Positions 53,474 to 62,083 of a stretch of DNA of 64,000 nt are shown piece by piece (position 1 is the stretch's first letter; each line of letters starts with the position of its first letter). A program made the position numbers and the translations under genes. The stretch is from Streptomyces sp. NBC_00433. GTDB lineage: Bacteria > Actinomycetota > Actinomycetes > Streptomycetales > Streptomycetaceae. A model generated the notes under the pieces. The model was not told where the DNA came from and made no database searches. It was given only the letters and a program-made list of their open reading frames with translations. The DNA is taken from contig CP107926.1 in the NCBI GenBank assembly GCA_036015235.1, positions 3,166,001-3,230,000 on the forward strand, given 5' to 3'.

Positions 53474-54676
53474 TTACGCGGGCCCGGCTTTCGCGCCGAG
53501 GGCGCGGGCCTGGTCCAGTACGTCCGCGAGCGGCGTGCCGGTGCGGCGGGCCACCGCGGCGGCCTCGTCGTACTCCGGCTGGACCGTGACGATCCGGCCG
53601 CCCAGATAGCCCCGCTTCACCCCGACCGTGCTGCCCGCGACGGTCACCTCGACGCGGTCGCGCGGCAGCGAGCGGCGGGCGACCGGGGAGACGCGTACGC
53701 CCAGCGTGGTCGTCTGCTCGAAGACCAACCCGCAGACCAGGTCGAGCCGTTCGTCGTCCACGAGGACGCTGAGCAGCTGGGCCGGGCGGCCCTTCCTGGT
53801 CAGCGCCGGCACGCACCAGGCGTCGGCGGCGCCAGCCTCCCGAAGGGCGTTCAGCAGGTCGGGCCACACGCGCGGGTCGAGGTCGTCCACGGTGGTGTCC
53901 ACGCGGTGCAGGGCGGAGGTCGCCCAGCGCGCGGGCTCGCCGGCGCTCTCGCCGAGCACGACGCGCAGCACGTTGGGGTGCGTGCGCGGGTCCGCGGTGC
54001 CCGCGCCGACCCCGACGGCTCGCGGCGTCATCGCGGGCGGCGGGCCCCACTCGGTCGCGAGAGCGCACAGCAGGGCGGCGCCGGTGGGTGTGCACAGCTC
54101 CATCGCCGCCGGGTGCGCGGCGATCGGGGCGCGGGCGGCGGTGAGCAGCTCCAGTACGGCGGGCCCGGGTATCGGGATCGCCCCGTGCGCCCCCGCGACC
54201 GTCCCCGACCCCACCGCGACGGGCCCGACGACCCGCCGCACGCCGGGCCCGAGCAGGCCGAGGCTGTGCAGGGCGGTCGCGCAGCCCACGACGTCGGCGA
54301 TGGCGTCGAGGGCGCCGACCTCGTGGAAGTGGACGTCCGCCGGGGCGATCCCGTGCACCTTCGCCTCGGCGGCGGCCAGCCGCCGGAACACCGCCTCGGC
54401 GAACTCCGCCACCTCCTGCGGCAGTTCCGCCCTGTCGACGACCCCCAGGACGTCCGCCAGCCCCCGCCGGACCTCGGTCTCACCCGTCTCCACGCTCACG
54501 TGGACGGCGCGGAACCCATGCCGTCTGACCTCCCGTCGGGTGAGCCCGATCCCTTCGACGTCCAGCTCTCGCAGGGCTGCCTCGACGGCGTCTTCTTCGG
54601 CCCCCGCGTCGAGCAACGCGGCCATCACCATGTCCCCGGCGGCCCCGTTCCCGGGATCAACCCACACGACCTTCAC
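53474..54676 (-). CDS. larC: Nickel-pincer cofactor nickel insertase LarC
   Basis: A 400-aa LarC, the CTP-dependent cyclometallase that inserts nickel into the pyridinium bis-thiocarboxylate precursor. It begins VVWVDPGNGAAGDMVMAAL after GTG-Lys, has HGIAPADVHFHEVGALDAIA (~110-129) and the C-terminal part with RKGRPAQLLSVL and VGVKRGYLGG. In lactobacilli LarC needs a programmed frameshift; here both halves are in one frame. GGAGG 5-6 bases upstream supports GTG 54676. Same strand as larB, 357 bp upstream. Confidence 0.95.
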   Translation of the reverse strand: MKVVWVDPGNGAAGDMVMAALLDAGAEEDAVEAALRELDVEGIGLTRREVRRHGFRAVHVSVETGETEVRRGLADVLGVVDRAELPQEVAEFAEAVFRRLAAAEAKVHGIAPADVHFHEVGALDAIADVVGCATALHSLGLLGPGVRRVVGPVAVGSGTVAGAHGAIPIPGPAVLELLTAARAPIAAHPAAMELCTPTGAALLCALATEWGPPPAMTPRAVGVGAGTADPRTHPNVLRVVLGESAGEPARWATSALHRVDTTVDDLDPRVWPDLLNALREAGAADAWCVPALTRKGRPAQLLSVLVDDERLDLVCGLVFEQTTTLGVRVSPVARRSLPRDRVEVTVAGSTVGVKRGYLGGRIVTVQPEYDEAAAVARRTGTPLADVLDQARALGAKAGPA

Positions 54677-54760
54677 CGGCTCCTCCCCCGCTCTGACGTC
54701 CGTCCCGCACCGAACAGCCCCTTCCCACCACTGGCGGCGCCCACCCCCACCGAAGCCGCA

Positions 54761-55015
54761 CCGTTCCCCGCGCCCCCGAGACGCGGCCCTGCCGCAGAGG
54801 GCACCCCCAAGGGGCGCGAGGAACTGCGCGCGCAACCACCCACCCACCGGGGGCCCGGAACGAACCGAACGGCCCCTCACGGCCGGTAACAACGTGCAGC
54901 CCATCGACGGCTAGTCACGCCGTTCCCCGCGCCCCCAAGACGCGGCCCCCGCCGCAGAGGGCACCCCCCTGGGGCGCGAGGAACTGCGCGCGCAACCACC
55001 CACGCACCGGGGGCC
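54761..55015 (-). repeat. Two ~95-bp direct repeats between larB and larC
   Basis: Copies at 54761-54855 and 54920-55015 are nearly identical. Each contains an inverted repeat (GTTCCCCGCGCCCC and its near complement GGGGCGCGAGGAAC). The spacer also carries the CAGCCCATCGACGGCTAGTC part of the longer element. No gene is present in the 357-bp gap (54677-55033). Confidence 0.8.
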
Positions 55016-55033
55016 GAGGGCGGGGGGTGGTGC

Positions 55034-55723
55034 TCACGCGTCCCCCCGGCGGGACTGGCGGGCGATGCGCGCCGCCGCAACCCCGGCTCCGAAGCCGTTG
55101 TCGACGTTCACGGTCAGTACGCCGGGCGCGCAGGTGTTGAGGGTCGCGAGCCAGGCCGTCAGGCCGTCCATGTGCCAGCCGTAGCCGATGCTGGTGGGGA
55201 CGGCGATGAGGGGGAGGCCGGTGAGGCCGCCGAGGACGGAGGGGAGGGCGGCCTCCATGCCGGCGACGGCGACGATGACGTCGGATGCGGCGATGCGGTC
55301 GCGCTGCGCGAGCAGCCGGTGGAGGCCGGCGACGCCGACGTCGACGATCTCGTCGGTGTGGGCGCCGAAGACGTTGACCGTGGTCGCGCACTCCCGCAGC
55401 ACCGGCAGGTCCGCGGTGCCGGCGCACACGACGGCGACGCTGCCGGAGCGCGGCGCCGGCGGGCCGAGGGTCGCGGTGCGGCCGACGTCGTCCACCGCGA
55501 CCCCGGGCAGGTCGCGGCGGCACAGCTCGCGGGCCTCGGGCGACAGCCGGGTCGCGAGGACGGGCCGGCCGGCGTGCGCCAGCGACAGCGCGCGCATGGC
55601 GCCGACGATCTGCTCGGGGGTCTTGCCCGCGCCGTAGACGACCTCGGGGTCACCCGTGCGGGCGGCGCGGTCGACGTCGAGCCTGGCGTAGCCGAGGTCG
55701 ACTTCGGGCGACTTCTGATCCAT
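55034..55723 (-). CDS. larB: Nickel-pincer cofactor biosynthesis protein LarB
   Basis: A 229-aa LarB, the PurE-like carboxylase/hydrolase that acts on nicotinic acid adenine dinucleotide in the first step of the cofactor. Visible: EVVYGAGKTPEQIVGAM (~28), VVCAGTADLPVLRECA (~100) and the C-terminal VAGMEAALPSVLGGLTGLPL followed by VPTSIGYGW, all family signatures. It is divergent to larE, with 66 bases between the starts, which must hold both promoters. Confidence 0.95.
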   Translation of the reverse strand: MDQKSPEVDLGYARLDVDRAARTGDPEVVYGAGKTPEQIVGAMRALSLAHAGRPVLATRLSPEARELCRRDLPGVAVDDVGRTATLGPPAPRSGSVAVVCAGTADLPVLRECATTVNVFGAHTDEIVDVGVAGLHRLLAQRDRIAASDVIVAVAGMEAALPSVLGGLTGLPLIAVPTSIGYGWHMDGLTAWLATLNTCAPGVLTVNVDNGFGAGVAAARIARQSRRGDA

Positions 55724-55789
55724 CGTGTTCCGACCCTTCCTTCTGACCGGCCTGACGGCCGGCCTTCCGACTCCCCGGAGGTGGCGCAC

Positions 55790-56626
55790 GTGGCGGCGTT
55801 CGATTCGGCGGCGGACGCGGCGCGCGCGCTGCTCGCCGAGACCGCCGCCTACGGCGGCACCGGCGGCACTCTGGTCGCATTCTCCGGTGGCGTCGACTCC
55901 AGTGTGGTGGTGGCGGCGGCCGCGCGGGCGCTCGGCACGGGCGGCATGGCGGCGGTGACGGCGGTCTCCCCGGCGCTGCCCGCCGCGGAGTTGGCGGCGG
56001 CCCGCCGCTTCTGCGCGGACCTCGGGGTGGTCCACCACCTCGTGGAGACCGGCGAACTCGACGTCGCGGGCTATCGCGACAACGGCACGCAGCGCTGCTT
56101 CTTCTGCAAGAGCACCTTGCTGGACGCCGCCCTGGAGGTGGCGGCGCGGCTGGACTTCGGGTGCGTGGCGACGGGCACGAACGCCACCGACGTCGCCGAC
56201 CGCTTCCGCCCCGGCATCGCGGCGGCGGCCCAGCGGGGGGCGCGTACGCCGCTGGCCGACGCGGGGCTCGACAAGGCGGCGGTACGCGCGGTGGCCCGGT
56301 TGTGGTCGCTGCCGACGTGGGACAAGCCGGCGATGGCGTGCCTGTCGAGCCGGATCGCCTACGGCCTGCAGATCACTCCGGGCAGGCTGGCGCGGGTGGA
56401 GCGGGCTGAGGTGCTGGTGCGCGCGGCGCTGGGGCAGGGCGCGGACCGTACGGACGTAAGGGTCAGGGACCTGGGCGAGGCGGGGGTGCGGGTCGAGGTC
56501 GACCCGGGGGTCGCGGCCGACCGAACGGCCCACCCGCCGCTGGTGGAGGCGGTGCGCCTGGCGGGCTTCGCCGAAGCCCCGGTCAGCGTCGAGGTGTTCA
56601 GGTCGGGCTCGATGAACGCCCGCTGA
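55790..56626 (+). CDS. larE: ATP-dependent sulfur transferase LarE
   Basis: A 278-aa PP-loop enzyme that adds sulfur to the pincer precursor. The PP-loop is VAFSGGVDSSVVV (~28). Three cysteines stand where LarE proteins carry their sulfur chemistry: RCFFCK (two Cys, ~101-104) and AMACLSSRIAYGL (~182). This is the three-Cys pattern of LarE types proposed to bind a [4Fe-4S] cluster, in contrast to the single sacrificial Cys of Lactobacillus LarE. GTG 55790 follows GGAGGTG; a GTG three codons upstream is also possible. Confidence 0.94.
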   Translation: MAAFDSAADAARALLAETAAYGGTGGTLVAFSGGVDSSVVVAAAARALGTGGMAAVTAVSPALPAAELAAARRFCADLGVVHHLVETGELDVAGYRDNGTQRCFFCKSTLLDAALEVAARLDFGCVATGTNATDVADRFRPGIAAAAQRGARTPLADAGLDKAAVRAVARLWSLPTWDKPAMACLSSRIAYGLQITPGRLARVERAEVLVRAALGQGADRTDVRVRDLGEAGVRVEVDPGVAADRTAHPPLVEAVRLAGFAEAPVSVEVFRSGSMNAR

Positions 56627-56969
56627 GGGCACCCCGCCCCGCGGCGGCCGCGGACGCCTCGGAGACCGCCGGGGCCTCGGGCGTCGTGCGCACGATGCGG
56701 GCGACCGGCAAGCCCCGCCGTGCCGCTGCAGCACCGCGCGCCGCGGCCGGCGTGCCTCACCGCCGAGGTGTTCAGGTCGGCCTCCGTGCACACCCGCCAA
56801 AGCCGCCCTGACCTGCGGCAATGCCAACTCCCGTGCGAGCGGCGGGCATTGTGCGCCCCCGAGGGGTGACCTAACCTGAGCCGCGTCGACGGGGCGGCAC
56901 ACTTCCTCACGCATTCCGGGCCGCAGCCGCCTGCTCACCAACTCACGGAATCCGTACGGAGGTTCTGCC
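56627..56969. other. 343-bp gap before reductase-HAD operon, with larE 3' remnant
   Basis: No gene is seen. At 56762-56802 a sequence resembles the last codons of larE (shared block GAGGTGTTCAGGTCGG), so part of the gap looks like a decayed duplication. The promoter of the following operon should lie near 56850-56950, but no clear boxes were found. Confidence 0.45.
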
Positions 56970-59267
56970 GTGGCGCCATCAGTACCGCCGCCGGCAGCGG
57001 ACCCGGCTGGACCGGGCGGGCATGTGCTGCTCACCGGCGCGACCGGTTTCCTCGGGCAGGCGATGCTGGAGCGGCTGGTCGTCGCGCACCCGGGCGTCCG
57101 GGTCACCGTGCTGGCCAGGCGGCGGGGCGACGCCTCGGCCGCCGACCGCCTGGCGGGCCTGGCCCGCAAGCCGGTCTTCCGCACGCTGCGCGAACGTATC
57201 GGCTACGCCGGGGTCCAGGCGGCGCTGGCCGAGCGGGTGGACAGCCTGGAGGGCGACCTGGGCAGCGGCATGCCGCCGCTGCCGGGCACGGTGACGACGG
57301 TGCTGCACTGCGCCTCCACCGTGTCCTTCGACCCCCCGGTGGACGAGGCCTTCCGGATCAACGTGCAGGGTGCCCGCGACCTCTACGAGGCGGTCCTGGC
57401 GTCCGCGAACCGGCCGCATGTGGTGCACGTGTCCACGGCGTACGTCTCGGCGCTGCACCGCGGCACCGTCGCCGAGCGGGCGCTGGACCACGAGGTGGAC
57501 TGGCGGGCCGAGTTGCGGCACGCGCTGGCCGCGCGGGAGGAGGCCGAGCAGCTGTCGCGTACGGCGGAGGTGCTGCGGCCGCTGCTGGACGCGGCCCGCG
57601 CGGAGCACGGCAAGGCGGGGTCCACGGCGACGGCGGCGGCCGCGGAGCGGGCCCGCGGGGACTGGGTGCACGACCGGCTGGTCGCGGCCGGGCGGCTGCG
57701 CGGGCAGAGCCTGGGGTGGACGGACGTCTACACCTTCACCAAGGCGCTGGGCGAGCGGGTCGCCGAGGAGTACGCCCGCGAGGCGGGCCTGCGGCTGTCC
57801 GTCGTGCGGCCGACGATCGTGCAGGCCGCGCTGGAGCGGCCGTATCCGGGCTGGTTCGAGTCGTACAAGATGATGGACCCGATCACGCTGGCCTACGGCC
57901 GCGGGGAGATCCCGGAATTCCCGGTCCACGCCGAGAGCGTGGTCGACATCGTGCCGGTGGACTTCGTCACCTCCGCCGCCCTCGCGGTGGCCGCCGCGCC
58001 GCCCCCGCCGGGCGAGCCGGCGTATTTCCACGTGGGCACCGGCGCCCGCAATCCGCTGACGCAGGCGGACTTGCACCGCCATGTGTCGCGCTACTTCACC
58101 GAGCACCCGCTGCCCGACGCCGGGCGCGGCCACGTCAAGGTGCCGCCGTGGCGCTTCCCCGGCGCGGCCCGGGTGGAGCGGACGCTGAAGGCCGGGGAGC
58201 GGGCGGCGGGCCTGGTCGACCGGGCGCTGCCGCTGCTGCCCGCCACAGCGGGGATCAGGGACCGGGTCGACAGGGCCCGCGCCGACACCCAGCGCACCCG
58301 CACCCTGCGCAGGCTGCTCGACCTCTACGGCGGCTACGGCGGGGTGGAGGCGGTCTACGGCGACGGCAATGTCATCGCGCTGCACCGCGCCCGCCCCGCG
58401 GGCAGCCCCGGCTTCGACGTGGCCGGGATCTCCTGGCCGCATTATGTGGCCGACGTCTACTGCCCGGCGGTCACGGCGGTGGCCCGGCGCACCGCGGCAC
58501 CGCGCAGGAAGCGGGCCGCCGCCTCCGACGTGCTGCCGCAGGGGCGGGACATCATGGCGGTCTTCGACCTGGAGGGCACGGTGCTCGCCTCGAACCTGGT
58601 CGAGGTCTTCGTGTGGACGCGGCTGGTCGGCGGCCCGCGCTCGTCGTGGGCGGGCGAGATCGCCTCGCTGGCGCTGGCGGTGCCCGGGTATCTGCAGGCC
58701 GAGCGGCGCGACCGGGGCGATTTCGTGCGGGCCTTCATGCGGCGCTACGCGGGCTGCTCGGAGGCGGAGTTGCGGGCCGTGGTGCGGCACAGGATCGGGG
58801 ACGCGCTGCTGCACCGGTCCTTCCCCGAGGCGATCCGCCGCGTCCGGGCGCACCGGGCGGCGGGCCACCGCACGGTGCTGATCACGGGCACCGCCGACCT
58901 GTTCGTGCAGCCGCTCGGCCCGCTCTTCGACGAGATCGCCGCCACCCGCCTCCAGGTCCGCGGCGGCGTCCTGACCGGGCGGCTCGAACGGCCCCCGGTG
59001 GTGGGCGAGGCGCGGGCGGCGTGGGCGCGGCGCTACGCCGAGACGGCGGGCGTCGACCTGAAGCGGTCCTACGCGTACGGCGACAGCTTCTCCGACAGCG
59101 CGCTGCTCGACCTGGTCGGCAACCCGGTCGCGGTCAATCCCGACCACCGGCTGCACCGGCACGCGGCACGGCGGGCCTGGCGGGTCGAGGAGTGGGGCGC
59201 GCACACCGGCGGCCGGATCGACGCGGCACTGACCGCGATGTCGGGCCCGGCGGAGGTGCTGCGGTGA
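56970..59267 (+). CDS. Fusion: fatty acyl-CoA reductase-type SDR + HAD-IB phosphatase
   Basis: A 765-aa two-domain protein. Residues 15-~480 are a male-sterility/FAR-type NAD(P)-binding domain with LLTGATGFLGQAML (~20) and the catalytic YTFTK (~255). Residues ~525-750 are a SerB-like HAD-IB domain with FDLEGTVLASN (~531), LITGTADLF and GDSFSDSALL. The HAD nucleophile motif reads DLEGT, so the second Asp, the usual acid/base, is Glu. The family appears in actinobacterial lipid loci and may reduce an acyl thioester and dephosphorylate a product. GTG with GGAGG. First gene of a four-gene operon. Confidence 0.9.
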   Translation: MAPSVPPPAADPAGPGGHVLLTGATGFLGQAMLERLVVAHPGVRVTVLARRRGDASAADRLAGLARKPVFRTLRERIGYAGVQAALAERVDSLEGDLGSGMPPLPGTVTTVLHCASTVSFDPPVDEAFRINVQGARDLYEAVLASANRPHVVHVSTAYVSALHRGTVAERALDHEVDWRAELRHALAAREEAEQLSRTAEVLRPLLDAARAEHGKAGSTATAAAAERARGDWVHDRLVAAGRLRGQSLGWTDVYTFTKALGERVAEEYAREAGLRLSVVRPTIVQAALERPYPGWFESYKMMDPITLAYGRGEIPEFPVHAESVVDIVPVDFVTSAALAVAAAPPPPGEPAYFHVGTGARNPLTQADLHRHVSRYFTEHPLPDAGRGHVKVPPWRFPGAARVERTLKAGERAAGLVDRALPLLPATAGIRDRVDRARADTQRTRTLRRLLDLYGGYGGVEAVYGDGNVIALHRARPAGSPGFDVAGISWPHYVADVYCPAVTAVARRTAAPRRKRAAASDVLPQGRDIMAVFDLEGTVLASNLVEVFVWTRLVGGPRSSWAGEIASLALAVPGYLQAERRDRGDFVRAFMRRYAGCSEAELRAVVRHRIGDALLHRSFPEAIRRVRAHRAAGHRTVLITGTADLFVQPLGPLFDEIAATRLQVRGGVLTGRLERPPVVGEARAAWARRYAETAGVDLKRSYAYGDSFSDSALLDLVGNPVAVNPDHRLHRHAARRAWRVEEWGAHTGGRIDAALTAMSGPAEVLR

Positions 59268-60496
59268 GCCAGGCGCTGGAGTTCTACCGCTCGCCGGCCC
59301 GCTATCTGGCGGCCCGCGGTATCGCCGCGACGGGGGCGGGCGGGCGGCTCGCCGGTGCGGTGGCGGGGTCCGTGTCGCCGCTGCGGCTGGTGGAGCGGCC
59401 CGCGGAGCGGCGGGACGAGCCGGGCTGGGTGCGGCTGCGGCCGCTGCTGTCCGGGATCTGCGGGTCCGATCTGGCGCTGCTCGGCGGCCACTCGTCGCCG
59501 TATCTGACGGCGCTGGCCTCGCTGCCGTTCGTGCCGGGGCACGAGATCGTCGCCGAGACGGTGGGGGCCGCGCCCGGTCTGCCCGCGGGCAGCCGGGTGG
59601 TGGTGGACCCGGTGCTGCCGTGCGTGGCGCGCGGCACCCGGCCCTGCCCCGAATGCCGGGCGGGGCGGCGGAACCGCTGCGGGCACATCACCACCGGCGC
59701 GCTCAAGGCCGGTCTCCAGACGGGTTTCTGCGCGGACACCGGGGGCGGCTGGTCCCGCTCTGTGGTCGCGCACGTCTCCCAACTGCACCGGGTCCCGGAC
59801 CAGTTGGACGACCGCACCGCGGTCCTGGTGGAGCCGCTGGCCTGCGCGGTCCACTCGGTGCGGCGGGCGGCGATCGCCCCGGGCGCCTCGGTGCTGGTGG
59901 TCGGCACGGGCACGGTCGGGCTGCTGACGATCCTGGCCCTGCGGGAGTTCACCGCGGCCGGGCCGGTCTACGCGGTGGCCAAGCACCCGCACCAGCGGGC
60001 GCTGGCGGAGGCGCTGGGCGCGACCGAGACCTTCGGGGTGCGGCGGCTGGCCCGGAGCTTGCGGATGCTGACCGGCGGCACCCTCGAACACCCGGACCTG
60101 GGGGCGGAGTTCCTGCTCGGCGGGGTCGATGTGGCCTTCGACTGCACGGGCGGCGCGGGCGGCCTGGACACGGCGCTGCGCACGGTACGGGCCGGCGGCA
60201 CGGTGGTGATGTCGGGGATGCCGTCGGGGTCGGTGGACCTGGCGCCGGTGTGGTTCAGGGAGTTGCACCTGATCGGCTCCTACGCGTCGGCGGGCGGTCC
60301 CGAGCGGGCCGAGCCCGCCGAGGGGCAGGCGCCGGACTTCGCCGAGGCCGTACGGCTGGCGGGGCGGGTGGCGCCGCTGGCGGGTTTCGTGGACGCGGTC
60401 TACCCGCTGGCCCGCTGGCGCGAGGCGATCGGGCACGCGCTCTCGGCGGGCCGCCTGGGCAGCGTCAAAGTCGCTTTTGATCCGAACCGGAGCTAG
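59264..60496 (+). CDS. Zinc-dependent alcohol dehydrogenase (MDR family)
   Basis: A 410-aa medium-chain dehydrogenase. Catalytic zinc ligands appear in SGICGSDLALLGG (~67) and VPGHEIV (~95); the structural zinc Cys set is in CVARGTRPCPECRAGRRNRC (~118-137). The NAD loop is VVGTGTVGLL (~214). GTG overlaps the upstream stop (GTGA). An N-terminal ~45-residue extension (SQALEFYRSPARYLAARG) marks a subfamily often placed beside the reductase-HAD fusion. Likely oxidises or reduces a lipid or polyol hydroxyl; substrate unknown. Confidence 0.9.
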   Translation: MSQALEFYRSPARYLAARGIAATGAGGRLAGAVAGSVSPLRLVERPAERRDEPGWVRLRPLLSGICGSDLALLGGHSSPYLTALASLPFVPGHEIVAETVGAAPGLPAGSRVVVDPVLPCVARGTRPCPECRAGRRNRCGHITTGALKAGLQTGFCADTGGGWSRSVVAHVSQLHRVPDQLDDRTAVLVEPLACAVHSVRRAAIAPGASVLVVGTGTVGLLTILALREFTAAGPVYAVAKHPHQRALAEALGATETFGVRRLARSLRMLTGGTLEHPDLGAEFLLGGVDVAFDCTGGAGGLDTALRTVRAGGTVVMSGMPSGSVDLAPVWFRELHLIGSYASAGGPERAEPAEGQAPDFAEAVRLAGRVAPLAGFVDAVYPLARWREAIGHALSAGRLGSVKVAFDPNRS

Positions 60497-60505
60497 GAGC
60501 ACCAC

Positions 60506-62083
60506 GTGGGCAGACCGGGTTTTGTGCTCGAAGTCGACGAGCGGACACCGGCGTTGCTGGTCAACGAGGGCGAGGCGGCCCGGCTTGAGCGCTTTCCGCT
60601 GGGCACCAGGGTGATCTATCCGCCGGACTCGCTGCCCGGCATCAGGGATGTCGGGGGCGCGATCCGGCAGGCCCTGCTGCACCCGCACGGCGAGGACCCG
60701 CTGCCTGCGCTGCTGCGCGCGGGGATGCGGCTGACGATCGTCTTCGACGACATCTCGCTGCCGCTGCCGCAGATGCGCGCCCCCGACATGCGGCAGCGGA
60801 TCATCGAGCAGGTGCTGGAGATGGCGGCGGCCGCGGGTGTGGACGACGTCGAGCTGCTCGCCGCGAACGCGCTGCACCGGCGGATGACCCCGGCGGAGCT
60901 GAAGAGGACCGTCGGCGACCGGGTGTTCAGGTCCTTCTTCCCCGGCCACCTCAACAACCACGACGCCGAGGACCGGGCCAATCTGACCGAGGTCGGCACC
61001 ACCCGGCACGGCGAGGTCGTGGAGATCAACCGGCGGGCCGCCGAGAGCGACCTGATCGTCTACGTCAACATCACGCTGACCGGTATGAGCGGCGGCAGCA
61101 AGTCCGTCGCGGTGGGGCTCGCCTCGTACCGCAGCCTGCGGCACCACCACAATGTGCACACGCTGCGGCACTCGCGGTCCTTCAACGACCCGCCGCAGTC
61201 GGCGATGCACCACTCCTACGACCGGATGGCCGCCGTACTGGCGGGGCATGTGCGGGTGTTCACGATCGAGTCGACGGTGAACGGCGACTCGTACCCGCCG
61301 CAGGTCGGCTTCATGAACAAGCGCGAGTGGGAGTGGTCGGCGGCCGACCAGGCGTCGTATCTGGCCTTCAGGAAGCTCAACGCGATGGCGCCGGCCAAGG
61401 TGCGCCGGCAGATGTGGCAGCGCAGTTACGCCCCTTACGGCATCACCGGGGTCCACGCGGGCGCGCCCGCCGAGGTCCACCCGCACACCCTGGCCAACGT
61501 GCACCGCCAGCAGCTCACCGAGATCGACGGGCAGAGCGACATCGGGGTGTGGGGCCTGCCCTTCATCTGCCCCTACAACGTCAACTCGATCATGAACCCG
61601 ATCCTGGTGATGTCGCTGGGCCTCGGCTACTTCTTCAACCTCTACCGCAACAAGCCGATCGTGCGGCAGGGCGGGGTCGGGATCTTCTACCACCCGATGC
61701 CGGAGGAATTCCATCCGGTGCACCACCCCAGCTACATCGACTTCTACGAGTCGGTGCTGTCCAGGACGAAGGACCCGGCGCTGATCGAGGAGAAGTACGA
61801 GGAGCAGTTCGCCACCGACCCCTGGTACACCCACCTCTACCGCACCAGCCACGCCTACCACGGGGTCCACCCGCTCTACATGTGGTACTGGGGCGCGCAC
61901 GCCCTCCAGCACCTGGGCGACGTCATCTTCGTCGGCGCCGAGCGCGGCACCGCCTCCCGGCTGGGCTTCCGCACCGCGAGCACGCTGGGCGACGCGCTGG
62001 AGATGGCCCGCGAGACGGTCGGATCGAGCCCGTCGATCACCTACCACCACAGCCCGCCGCTGGCCCTGGCGGACGTCCGATGA
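60506..62083 (+). CDS. LarA-like nickel-pincer-dependent racemase/epimerase family protein (DUF2088)
   Basis: A 525-aa homologue of lactate racemase LarA (about 420-440 aa). Visible: VFDDISLPLPQMR (the DDxxxP loop, ~79), ANALHRRMTPAELK (His, ~130) and LNNHDAEDRANLTEVG (~151), then TGMSGGSKSVAVGLASYRSL (~192-211) with the Lys that would hold the cofactor and a HHH cluster after it. The usual PH before the SGG loop is replaced by LT. The C-terminal 150 residues are Tyr/Trp/His-rich and not lactate-racemase-like. With larB/C/E beside it, a nickel-pincer enzyme on a 2-hydroxy acid or related lipid is likely. GTG with AGGAG. Confidence 0.87.
   Translation: MGRPGFVLEVDERTPALLVNEGEAARLERFPLGTRVIYPPDSLPGIRDVGGAIRQALLHPHGEDPLPALLRAGMRLTIVFDDISLPLPQMRAPDMRQRIIEQVLEMAAAAGVDDVELLAANALHRRMTPAELKRTVGDRVFRSFFPGHLNNHDAEDRANLTEVGTTRHGEVVEINRRAAESDLIVYVNITLTGMSGGSKSVAVGLASYRSLRHHHNVHTLRHSRSFNDPPQSAMHHSYDRMAAVLAGHVRVFTIESTVNGDSYPPQVGFMNKREWEWSAADQASYLAFRKLNAMAPAKVRRQMWQRSYAPYGITGVHAGAPAEVHPHTLANVHRQQLTEIDGQSDIGVWGLPFICPYNVNSIMNPILVMSLGLGYFFNLYRNKPIVRQGGVGIFYHPMPEEFHPVHHPSYIDFYESVLSRTKDPALIEEKYEEQFATDPWYTHLYRTSHAYHGVHPLYMWYWGAHALQHLGDVIFVGAERGTASRLGFRTASTLGDALEMARETVGSSPSITYHHSPPLALADVR

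Noticed and set aside
53474-54676. Programmed frameshift in larC
   Set aside because: Lactobacillus larC needs one, but here both halves are read in a single uninterrupted frame.
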